Of a DNA stretch of 37,914 nucleotides, positions 16,245 through 24,439 are shown piece after piece. The stretch comes from Limiplasma sp031549415 (GTDB taxonomy: Bacteria; Bacillota; Clostridia; Christensenellales; Aristaeellaceae), in the NCBI GenBank assembly GCA_031549415.1, contig JAVBPU010000034.1:1-37914 (forward strand), in the 5' to 3' direction. A program made the position numbers and the translations under genes. The notes under the pieces are model-generated. The model did no database searches. It worked only from the letters and a program-made list of their open reading frames with translations, and was not told the origin of the DNA. Positions within the stretch are counted from its first letter, which is position 1; each line of letters starts with the position of its first letter.

Positions 16245-17192
16245 GTGAAAATCGTTGTGTTAGACGGATATACCGAAAACCCAGGGGACCTGTCCTGGGC
16301 CGCGCTAGAGGCCCTGGGGGAGCTGCAGGTGTACGACCGCACCCCGCCGGAAGAGATCCTTTCACGCATGGGGGACAGCCCCCTGGTGCTGACCAACAAG
16401 ACCCCTTTGTCCCGGGAAACCCTGGCGGTTTGCCCGCAGCTTCGCTATATCGGCGTGCTGGCAACGGGCTATAATGTGGTGGACGTGGCGGCGGCCAGGG
16501 AAATGGGCATCGCAGTCACCAACATTCCCACCTACGGCACCGCTGCCGTGGCGCAGTTCACCTTTGCGCTGCTGCTGGAGCTGTGCCACCGGGTGGGCCA
16601 CCACAATGCAGCGGTGCAGCAAGGCCAATGGGCGGCCTGCCCGGATTTCTGCTTTTGGGACTATCCCTTGGTGGAGCTGGCGGGAAAGACGCTGGGCATC
16701 ATCGGCTACGGCCGCATTGGCCGCAAGGTGGCGGACATTGGCCGCGCCTTGGATATGCGCGTCATGGCCTATGACCGCATGCCCTGCGGCGCGCCGGAAG
16801 GGGTCCCGCTGGAAACCCTGCTGGCCCAAAGCGACGTGATCTCCCTGCATTGCCCGCTGACTCCTGAAAACCATGGGCTCATCGGCCCAACCACCCTGGC
16901 CCAGATGAAGGACGGGGTGATGCTGATCAACACGTCCCGGGGCCCGCTGGTGGACGAACCCGCCCTGGCCCAGGCGTTGCGGTCCGGCAAGGTGGCGGCG
17001 GCAGCGCTGGACGTGGTGTGCGCCGAGCCCATCTGCGCGGACAGCCCCTTGCTGGGGCTGGACAATTGCCTGATCACGCCGCATATCGCCTGGGCCCCCA
17101 AGGAATCCCGCCAGCGGCTGATGGACGTGGCGGTGGAAAACCTGCGTTGCTTTTTGGCGGGGAACCCCCAAAATGTGGTGAATTGGCCCTGA
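16245..17192 (+). CDS. D-2-hydroxyacid dehydrogenase (glycerate/hydroxypyruvate type)
   Basis: A protein of 315 residues, a normal length for the family. The start is GTG at 16245 after AAGGAGG, giving the usual opening KIVVLDGYTENPGDLSW. It has an NAD-binding GYGRIGRKVADIGRAL (about 150-165) with Asp at the end of MRVMAYD, suggesting NADH preference. The catalytic triad of the family is present: Arg in INTSRGPLVDE, Glu in DVVCAEP and His in LITPHIAWAP. It resembles glycerate dehydrogenases. It would interconvert a 2-keto acid and a D-2-hydroxy acid, perhaps handling an aglycone or sugar-derived acid made by the flavoproteins. Last gene of the operon, followed by a terminator. Confidence 0.85.
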   Translation: MKIVVLDGYTENPGDLSWAALEALGELQVYDRTPPEEILSRMGDSPLVLTNKTPLSRETLAVCPQLRYIGVLATGYNVVDVAAAREMGIAVTNIPTYGTAAVAQFTFALLLELCHRVGHHNAAVQQGQWAACPDFCFWDYPLVELAGKTLGIIGYGRIGRKVADIGRALDMRVMAYDRMPCGAPEGVPLETLLAQSDVISLHCPLTPENHGLIGPTTLAQMKDGVMLINTSRGPLVDEPALAQALRSGKVAAAALDVVCAEPICADSPLLGLDNCLITPHIAWAPKESRQRLMDVAVENLRCFLAGNPQNVVNWP

Positions 17193-17211
17193 ACCCGTAG
17201 TATGACGGTAG

Positions 17212-17232
17212 TTTGGAGGCGGAGCCTCCAAA
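17212..17232. repeat. Intergenic palindrome TTTGGAGGC/GCCTCCAAA
   Basis: TTTGGAGGC, three bases, then GCCTCCAAA. The same palindrome is found at 24176-24196. In both cases it sits just after an operon end, which suggests a dispersed structured element rather than chance. Confidence 0.6.
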
Positions 17233-17253
17233 AGGGGTTTTCAACAACCTGAA

Positions 17254-17286
17254 CCGCCCGAAGCTTTGCGCTTCGGGCGGTTTCTT
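17254..17286 (+). terminator. Terminator of the sugar-transport operon
   Basis: CCGCCCGAAGC pairs with GCTTCGGGCGG around TTTGC, followed by TTTCTT; 62 nt past the dehydrogenase stop codon. Confidence 0.8.
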
Positions 17287-17370
17287 GCGGTTCCGTTTTC
17301 GGAATTTGCGCGCCCTGTTTGCCCTTCTTCTTTCTTTTTTTGCTTCTTGCATACGGTGGAATCTGGCTGT

Positions 17371-17398
17371 TTGCACAGGCGGGGAACTGTGCTATAAT
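17371..17398 (+). promoter_or_regulatory. Strong sigma-A promoter of the CapD-like gene
   Basis: TTGCAC (17371-17376), a 16-nt spacer and a perfect TATAAT (17393-17398). It leaves a leader of about 95 nt before the GTG at 17499. I see nothing recognisable such as a riboswitch in the leader. The 306-nt gap between the dehydrogenase and this gene holds only the palindrome, the terminator and this promoter. Confidence 0.75.
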
Positions 17399-17498
17399 CA
17401 ACGGGTATGCGAACCCTCGCCCGGGGACAAACTCTGTCGCAATCCATATCGCGTGAAAGATCGGAAGCAGGAGATCATCAAGGAATGGGGGGCTTTAT

Positions 17499-19442
17499 GT
17501 GGCGTTTTGGAAGCCTAAAATGAACCATGTCTTGCGCATCGTTTTGTGGGTGCTGCTGGATGTGTTGCTGATTAATTTCGCCATGATTTTGGCGCAGCAG
17601 CTTCGTTTTGAAGTGGCCATTCCCCAGGAGTTTTTCTTGCGGTATGTGAACATCATTCCCGTGATGACGGCGCTGTGCCTGCTTTCTTTTTGGGGCTTTG
17701 GGCTGTACCGCAACCTGTGGCAGTACGCCTCCACCAGCGCGGTGCTGCAAATCGCGGTGGCATGCTTGGTGGGCGCTTTGGCCACCTATGGGTATTCCCT
17801 GGTGATGCAAGCCATCACCCAGCCGGAAAACTATCATTTGCTGCACCGAACGGTGTATTTGATTTTTTGGATTTTGCTGACCGTCATCATCGGCGGGTCC
17901 CGGCTGGCCTACCGGGTGCTGGTCACCAGCCGGAGGGGCCCTTCCCGGGCGAAGCGCAGCGCGGAGCGGCGGGCCATGATCATCGGCGCGGGCTGGGCCG
18001 GGGCCAATGTGGTGCGGGAGATGCAAAGCGGCCGCTACGGCAGCTGCACCCCCGTGGTGGTGGTGGATGACAAAAAGGAACTGGCCGGCGCCAGGCTCAA
18101 GGGCGTGCCGGTGGTCAGCGGCACGGGCAACATTTTGCGCCTGGCTTCGGACTATCAGATTGATGAGATCATCATTGCCATTGCCACGCCCCAAGGGGAG
18201 ATGAAGCCCTTGGTGGAAAAATGCCTGGCCACGGGCTGCCGGGTGCGGCGGGTCACTTCCTTGCAGGAGGTGAACCGGGGCGCAAAGGCCGCCAGCACCG
18301 TGCGGGACATCAACATCGGCGACCTGCTGGGCCGTCCGGAAGAGCAGATGGACATGGCCCAGGTGGCGGAGGTGTTCCAGGGGAAAACCGTGCTCATCAC
18401 AGGGGGCGGCGGGTCCATCGGGGGCGAGCTGTGCAGCCAGATTCTGGCCTTTGACACCCAGAAGATCGTGCTGTTTGACATCAGCGAAAATTACATGTAT
18501 GACCTGTTTTTTCAGTTGCAGGAAAAGACGGGGCAAAATCTCAAGGACAAGCTGATGCTGCGGGTGGGGTCCATCCAGGACGCCAAGCGCCTGGGGGAGG
18601 TTTTTGCGGAGTTTGGGCCGGACATCGTCCTCCATGCCGCCGCCCACAAGCATGTGCCGCTGATGGAGGAATGCCCCTCCCAGGCGGTGAAAAACAATGT
18701 ATTCGGCACCTACATCACAGCCAAAACCGCCATGGAATATGGGGTGAAGCGCTTTGTGCTCATCTCCACGGACAAGGCGGTGAACCCCACCAATGTGATG
18801 GGGGCCACCAAGCGCCTGGCGGAAATGATCGTGGAGGCGCTGAACCAGGAGGGGACCACGGAGTTTACCGCCGTGCGCTTTGGCAATGTGCTGGGGTCCC
18901 ATGGCAGCGTGGTGCCCCTGTTTGAAAGGCAAATTCGCGCGGGCGGGCCCATCACCCTCACCCATCCGGACATCATCCGCTACTTCATGACCATCCCCGA
19001 GGCGGCGGCGCTGGTGCTGCAGGCGGCATCCATTGCCAAGGGCGGAGAGCTGTTCGTGCTGGACATGGGGCAGCCGGTGAAAATCCGGGAACTGGCGGAG
19101 CGGATGATTCAGCTCTATGCGCCCCAGGATGCGGCCAAGATGGAAATCGTCTATACGGGCCTGCGCCCCGGCGAAAAGCTGTATGAAGAGCTGCTGCTGG
19201 AGGGGGAGGACATCACCCGCACCCAGCGGGAGAAGATTTTTATTGCCAAGCCGGAGCTGGTCAGCCGGGAGAGCGTGGAAGCGATGCTGGCCGCCTTCCA
19301 GCGCTGTCTGGACGCCAACGGAGACATGCGGGCCTGCCTGCACGCCTTGTTGCCCAACTACCAGGAGCCGGACGTGGTGAACCGCAAGGCGGAACAAGAG
19401 CACCGGCTGGACGCCCCGCCCGCGGCCAAGGCGGAAGCATGA
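17499..19442 (+). CDS. Membrane-bound nucleotide-sugar 4,6-dehydratase (CapD/PglF/WbpM type)
   Basis: A protein of 647 residues, typical for the family. Four N-terminal membrane helices (about 10-120) are followed by a first Rossmann-like domain (RRAMIIGAGWAGANVVREMQ). The catalytic short-chain dehydrogenase-like domain has LITGGGGSIGGEL (GGGGSIG at 302-308). The NAD and active-site region is LHAAAHKHVPLMEE and LISTDKAVNPTNVMGATKRL; this family uses a Met-Lys in place of Tyr-Lys. It converts UDP-GlcNAc-like sugars to 4-keto-6-deoxy sugars for capsule or glycan synthesis at the inner membrane face. I use the GTG at 17499 after a G-rich ribosome site; the ATG at 17520 is an alternative. It overlaps tadA by 4 nt. 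No glycosyltransferases are nearby. Confidence 0.88.
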   Translation: MAFWKPKMNHVLRIVLWVLLDVLLINFAMILAQQLRFEVAIPQEFFLRYVNIIPVMTALCLLSFWGFGLYRNLWQYASTSAVLQIAVACLVGALATYGYSLVMQAITQPENYHLLHRTVYLIFWILLTVIIGGSRLAYRVLVTSRRGPSRAKRSAERRAMIIGAGWAGANVVREMQSGRYGSCTPVVVVDDKKELAGARLKGVPVVSGTGNILRLASDYQIDEIIIAIATPQGEMKPLVEKCLATGCRVRRVTSLQEVNRGAKAASTVRDINIGDLLGRPEEQMDMAQVAEVFQGKTVLITGGGGSIGGELCSQILAFDTQKIVLFDISENYMYDLFFQLQEKTGQNLKDKLMLRVGSIQDAKRLGEVFAEFGPDIVLHAAAHKHVPLMEECPSQAVKNNVFGTYITAKTAMEYGVKRFVLISTDKAVNPTNVMGATKRLAEMIVEALNQEGTTEFTAVRFGNVLGSHGSVVPLFERQIRAGGPITLTHPDIIRYFMTIPEAAALVLQAASIAKGGELFVLDMGQPVKIRELAERMIQLYAPQDAAKMEIVYTGLRPGEKLYEELLLEGEDITRTQREKIFIAKPELVSRESVEAMLAAFQRCLDANGDMRACLHALLPNYQEPDVVNRKAEQEHRLDAPPAAKAEA

Positions 19443-19915
19443 CCCTGGACGGCCACGAGGCCTTCATGCGCATGGCGCTGGCGCAGGCCCTGGAAGCGGA
19501 GCGGGGCGGAGATGTTCCCGTAGGCGCGGTGGTGGTACGGGCGGGACGGGTGGTGGCCATGGCCTGCAACCGCCGGGAAGCGGAGGGAGACCCCACCGCC
19601 CATGCGGAGCTGCTGGCCCTGCGGGCGGCCGCCAAAGCCCTGGGCGGGCGGCGGCTTAAGGATTGTACCCTGTATGTGACCCTGGAGCCTTGCCCCATGT
19701 GCGCCGGGGCCATGGTGATGGCCCAGCTGGGGGCCTGCTATTTTGCCGCCAGGGACCCCCGCCAGGGCTGCGTGGAAAGCGTGTATGCCATTCCCAGCGA
19801 CCCGGCGTTTTTTCACCGGCTGCCCTGCGTGGGAGGCTTGCTGGAGGCGGAGGCCCAGGCCATGCTCCGGCGCTTTTTTGAAAGCAGGCGCGGGCAAGAG
19901 GGTCCCCAGGGGTAG
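19439..19915 (+). CDS. tadA: tRNA-specific adenosine deaminase TadA
   Basis: A protein of 158 residues, normal length. It has the zinc/catalytic motif HAE (His55, Glu57) and PCPMC (Cys85, Cys88), inside the longer pattern TLYVTLEPCPMCAGAM. TadA converts the wobble A34 of tRNA-Arg(ACG) to inosine so that CGU, CGC and CGA are read; that substrate tRNA is encoded at 5728-5804. The gene overlaps the upstream dehydratase by 4 nt (ATGA), so it is translationally coupled, an odd pairing that probably reflects convenience rather than function. The C-terminal ten residues are loosely conserved. Confidence 0.95.
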   Translation: MTLDGHEAFMRMALAQALEAERGGDVPVGAVVVRAGRVVAMACNRREAEGDPTAHAELLALRAAAKALGGRRLKDCTLYVTLEPCPMCAGAMVMAQLGACYFAARDPRQGCVESVYAIPSDPAFFHRLPCVGGLLEAEAQAMLRRFFESRRGQEGPQG

Positions 19916-19984
19916 AAGCCCCAGGCTCCCCCAAAATCCGAAGAATGCAAAGAACGCAAAGGATGCTAGTAAGGAGAACCCACT

Positions 19985-20788
19985 GTGACCATTGACGCCA
20001 TCATCACCGATCTGGACGATACTCTCTTAAACGAAGAAGGCGAAATCAGCCGGTATACCATGGATGTGCTGCAAGAATGCCTGCGAAGGGGCATCCGCGT
20101 GATCCCTTGCAGCGGGCGGGCCCAGGCCAGCATGGAGATTTTTGTGCGGCAGCTGAACACCCGCTATCCCTACATCGCCTGCAACGGGGCCCAGCTGGTG
20201 AATGCGGACCATACCCTCATGGAGGAGCTGGTCCTGCCCATGGAGCTGGCCCGCCGGATCTGCGCCTTTTGGAAGGCGGCGGACAGCTATATGCAGGTGT
20301 ACCGGGGGGATACGTTTTATTACGAGCGGGAATGCCAGTCCAGCCGGGATTACAAGCGCTCCAGCCAGATGCGGGGCGAGGCGGTGGGGGATTTGCAGGC
20401 CTTTTTGACCTTTGACACCCCCAAGGTCCTTTGCGTAGACGACCCGGAGCGCATCGCGGCGCTGTACCCGCCCTCTGTGGAGGCCTTTGGCGGCCAGGTG
20501 GCCCTCACCATCAGCAAGCCGTATTTTATGGAGGCCACGCCGCTTTGCGGCACCAAGGGCGCAGCGCTGGGCCGGCTGGCCAAGCGCATGGGCCTGGACC
20601 CGGCCCGGACGGCGGTTTTTGGCGATAGCCTGAACGACCTCAGCATGCTGGCCTTTACCCCAAACAGCGTGGCCATGGGCAATGCCCGGGAGGAGGTCAA
20701 AAAGGCGGCCCGGTATGCTTGCCCGCCCAACAGCCAGGACGGGGTGGCGCGCTTTGTAGAAAAGCACATCCTTTCCGCAACCCCCTAA
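19985..20788 (+). CDS. Cof-type HAD-family phosphatase
   Basis: A protein of 267 residues. HAD motif I is DLDDTLL (Asp9 nucleophile, Asp11), motif II is IPCSGR, a type IIB cap domain follows, then the Lys of GTKGAALGRLAKRMG, and motif IV is FGDSLNDLSML. Members dephosphorylate sugar phosphates or flavin/PLP precursors in the cytoplasm; the substrate cannot be predicted. The start is GTG at 19985 after AAGGAG. It sits 69 nt after tadA and 9 nt before hprK, in a plus-strand run continuing to asnS. Confidence 0.88.
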   Translation: MTIDAIITDLDDTLLNEEGEISRYTMDVLQECLRRGIRVIPCSGRAQASMEIFVRQLNTRYPYIACNGAQLVNADHTLMEELVLPMELARRICAFWKAADSYMQVYRGDTFYYERECQSSRDYKRSSQMRGEAVGDLQAFLTFDTPKVLCVDDPERIAALYPPSVEAFGGQVALTISKPYFMEATPLCGTKGAALGRLAKRMGLDPARTAVFGDSLNDLSMLAFTPNSVAMGNAREEVKKAARYACPPNSQDGVARFVEKHILSATP

Positions 20789-20797
20789 GGAGGAGCT

Positions 20798-21724
20798 ATG
20801 TTCATACGGATGCAGGATTTCATTACCAAGCTGGAGCTGAAGGTGCTGTCGGACACCTCCAAAGAAGAAATGGAGTTTAAAAGCGCGGACATCAACCGTC
20901 CGGGCATGCAATTTTGCGGCTTTTATGAATATTTTGCCTTTGAGCGCCCCCAGGTCATCGGCAAGGTGGAGATGACCTATCTGGAATCCCTGGACCCCAA
21001 GGCCCGGACCGGCGTGCTGGAACGCTATATGGCCTATGATTTGCCCTGCATTGTGGTCTGCTGGAGCATGAACCCGCCCAAGGAGCTGCTCTCCCAGGCC
21101 AAGGCCCGGGACATCCCCGTGTTTCAAAGCGAAAGCCAGACCACCAAGTTCACCTCCCAGGCCATTATGTACCTAAACCGCTGCCTGGCCCCCCATATTA
21201 CCCAGCATGGGGTGCTGGTGGATGTCTATGGGGTGGGGGTGCTGCTGACCGGTGAAAGCGGCGTGGGCAAAAGCGAGGCCGCCCTGGAGCTGGTGAAGCG
21301 GGGCCACCAGTTGGTGGCGGACGATGTGGTGGACATCTGCCGGGTGGCGGACGACCGGCTCATTGGGGAAGCGCCGGAAATGGTGCGCCATTTCATGGAG
21401 ATTCGCGGCATCGGCATCATTGACATCCGGGCGATGTACGGCGTGGGCTCCGTCATCATCAGCAAGTCCATCGACATGGTGATTCACATGGAAAAGTGGG
21501 ATTCCAACAAGGAATATGACCGGTTGGGGCTGACGGAGGAAACCACGCCCATCCTGGAAGTGAAGGTTCCCTACCAGATCATGCCGGTGCGGCCCGGCCG
21601 CAACCTGGCCATCATCATCGAGGTGGCGGCCCGGAACCTGAGCCTCAAGCGCTTGGGCTACAGCGCGGCCCATGAGCTGGACCGCCGCCTGAACGAGATG
21701 ATTGCCCAGAGCAAAGGTGAATAA
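20798..21724 (+). CDS. hprK: HPr kinase/phosphorylase
   Basis: A protein of 308 residues, the normal length. The N-terminal domain is followed by the Walker A GESGVGKSEAALEL (about 152-165) and the HPrK signature EIRGIGIIDIRAMYGVGSV. The C-terminal helix GYSAAHELDRRLNEM matches the family. It phosphorylates and dephosphorylates Ser46 of HPr according to ATP, fructose-bisphosphate and phosphate levels, and so controls catabolite repression in Firmicutes. AAGGAGG lies 6 nt before the ATG. Its neighbour is a glucokinase, a functional match in carbon control. The start is unambiguous. Confidence 0.95.
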   Translation: MFIRMQDFITKLELKVLSDTSKEEMEFKSADINRPGMQFCGFYEYFAFERPQVIGKVEMTYLESLDPKARTGVLERYMAYDLPCIVVCWSMNPPKELLSQAKARDIPVFQSESQTTKFTSQAIMYLNRCLAPHITQHGVLVDVYGVGVLLTGESGVGKSEAALELVKRGHQLVADDVVDICRVADDRLIGEAPEMVRHFMEIRGIGIIDIRAMYGVGSVIISKSIDMVIHMEKWDSNKEYDRLGLTEETTPILEVKVPYQIMPVRPGRNLAIIIEVAARNLSLKRLGYSAAHELDRRLNEMIAQSKGE

Positions 21725-21749
21725 AGTAGGCATGACAGGGAGAAAAAAT

Positions 21750-22714
21750 ATGGTATACATAGGCATTGACGTGGGCGGAACGGGCATCAAGATCGGCGTG
21801 GTGGACGAAAACGGCGCCATCCTGCGTCAGGGAGAAACCCCCACCCTGGTGGGCAGGCCCTATCAGGAGATCATCCGGGACATGGGCCTGTGCGCCCTTG
21901 CGGTGCTGCGGGAAGGCGGCTTTACGGAAGCCGATGTGGCCTCCATTGGCGTGGGCATTCCCGGCGTGGCCGACAACAAGCGCGGCGTGGTGATCTTTTG
22001 CACCAACATGGCCTGGAACAACATCCCCCTGCGGGAAGAGCTGCAAAAGTATTTGAACAAGCCGGTGTACATCGACAATGACGCCACGGTGGCAGGCTTT
22101 GCGGAAAGCATCTGCGGCGTGAGCAAGGGCTGCCACAGCAGCGTGTTCATCACGCTGGGCACCGGGGTGGGCGGCGGCATTGTGATTGGCGGAAGGCCAT
22201 GGAGCGGCTTTCACGGCATCGGCAGCGAAATCGGGCATATCCCCATGGCCATCGACGGGGAGCCCTGCTCCTGCGGCAACAACGGTTGTTTGGAGCGGTA
22301 TTGCAGCGCTACGGCGGTGATCCGCATGGGGAAACAGGCCCTGGAAAGCCATCCGGAAAGCCTGCTTCACACCCTGTGCGGCGGGGAGCCGGAACGGCTA
22401 AACGCCAAGATGGTCTTGGACGCCGCCAAGGAGAACGACCCCGCTGCCCGGGAGGTGTTTCACCGCTATGTGGAATACCTGGCCATGGCCATGGACACCG
22501 TCATCGCCTTTTTGGACCCGGAGATGATTGTGCTGGGCGGCGGCGTCAGCAAGGCCGGCGATTTCCTGCTGGACGCCGTCCGGGAACGGATTCCCCGGTA
22601 TTTATTGTTTAAGACGCTGCCCTATTCCCGGGTGGAAATGGCCCGCCTGGGCGCGGACGCGGGCATGATCGGCGCGGCGATGCTGGGCAGACAACCGATA
22701 CAGGAGGCACAACC

Positions 22715-22718
<4 letters not shown>
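21750..22718 (+). CDS. ROK-family glucokinase
   Basis: A protein of 322 residues. The start is the ATG at 21750 after AGGGAG, which puts the phosphate-binding strand at the N-terminus: YIGIDVGGTGIKIGVVDENG. It has the ROK signatures LGTGVGGGIVIGGRPWSGFHG, with GSEIGHIPM and the zinc motif CSCGNNGCLE, and a late MIVLGGGVS. It phosphorylates glucose, for example the glucose released by phosphorolysis of an imported disaccharide. It lies 25 nt after hprK and overlaps asnS by 4 nt. Glucokinase is likelier than another ROK kinase or regulator because the zinc motif is intact and no HTH is present. Confidence 0.88.
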
Positions 22719-24109
<1,391 letters not shown>

Positions 24110-24133
24110 GCGGCGGCAAACGAGGCCTGCCAC

Positions 24134-24164
24134 GCCCACGGGGAAACCCGTGGGCTTTTGTTTG
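24134..24164 (+). terminator. Terminator after asnS
   Basis: GCCCACGGG pairs with CCCGTGGGC around a GAAA tetraloop, followed by TTTTGTTT. Canonical intrinsic terminator. Confidence 0.85.
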
Positions 24165-24175
24165 TCTGGTTCCTT

Positions 24176-24196
24176 TTTGGAGGCTCCGCCTCCAAA
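24176..24196. repeat. Intergenic palindrome TTTGGAGGC/GCCTCCAAA, second copy
   Basis: TTTGGAGGC, TCC, GCCTCCAAA; matches 17212-17232 except for the three loop bases, which read as the reverse complement. Confidence 0.6.
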
Positions 24197-24199
24197 CCA

Positions 24200-24255
24200 C
24201 CGCCAGGGCTATGCCCTGGACCCCTTTCTTTCACCGCGTTTCACGCGGCGAAACA
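24200..24255 (-). repeat. Three-hairpin intergenic repeat, copy B (inverted)
   Basis: Read on the minus strand it gives CCGCGTGAAACGCGG, GTGAAAGAAAGGGGT and CCAGGGCATAGCCCTGG, the same order as the first two hairpins of copy A at 3730-3775. Stem bases differ in compensating pairs: CTGCG/CGCAG in copy A is CCGCG/CGCGG here. Confidence 0.65.
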
Positions 24256-24306
24256 AAAGAATCAAAAGGTTTTTTCTCGCAAGATACAGTTTTATGGACA
24301 GGCCGA

Positions 24307-24341
24307 GGCAGGGGCCCTTCGCCATGCGAAGGGCCCCTGCC
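24307..24341. repeat. Perfect 16-bp hairpin inside the repeat cluster
   Basis: GGCAGGGGCCCTTCGC (24307-24322) pairs fully with GCGAAGGGCCCCTGCC (24326-24341) around CAT. It lies between copies B and C. With no T-run on either side it is probably part of the structured repeat rather than a simple terminator. Confidence 0.6.
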
Positions 24342-24352
24342 TGCTACTTAAC

Positions 24353-24417
24353 CAAAGAAGGGTCCAGGGACTTGTCCCTGGTGGGGTCCAGGGGTGAAAC
24401 CCCTGGAAACCCCGCCC
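24353..24417 (+). repeat. Three-hairpin intergenic repeat, copy C
   Basis: AAAGAAGGGT, then CCAGGGAC/GTCCCTGG, then TGGGGT, then CCAGGGGT/ACCCCTGG. This matches the second and third hairpins and the linkers of copy A (3749-3801), again with compensated stem changes. The 330-nt gap between asnS and the next gene holds only the terminator, palindrome, copies B and C and the hairpin; no coding potential is seen. Confidence 0.65.
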
Positions 24418-24439
24418 TCGTTCCCCCGTCCCCGTCTTC

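Noticed and set aside
17478..19403. A 641-codon minus-strand frame opposite the CapD-like gene
   Set aside because: Antisense shadow with His/Gln-rich composition; the plus-strand gene has a promoter, motifs and family length.
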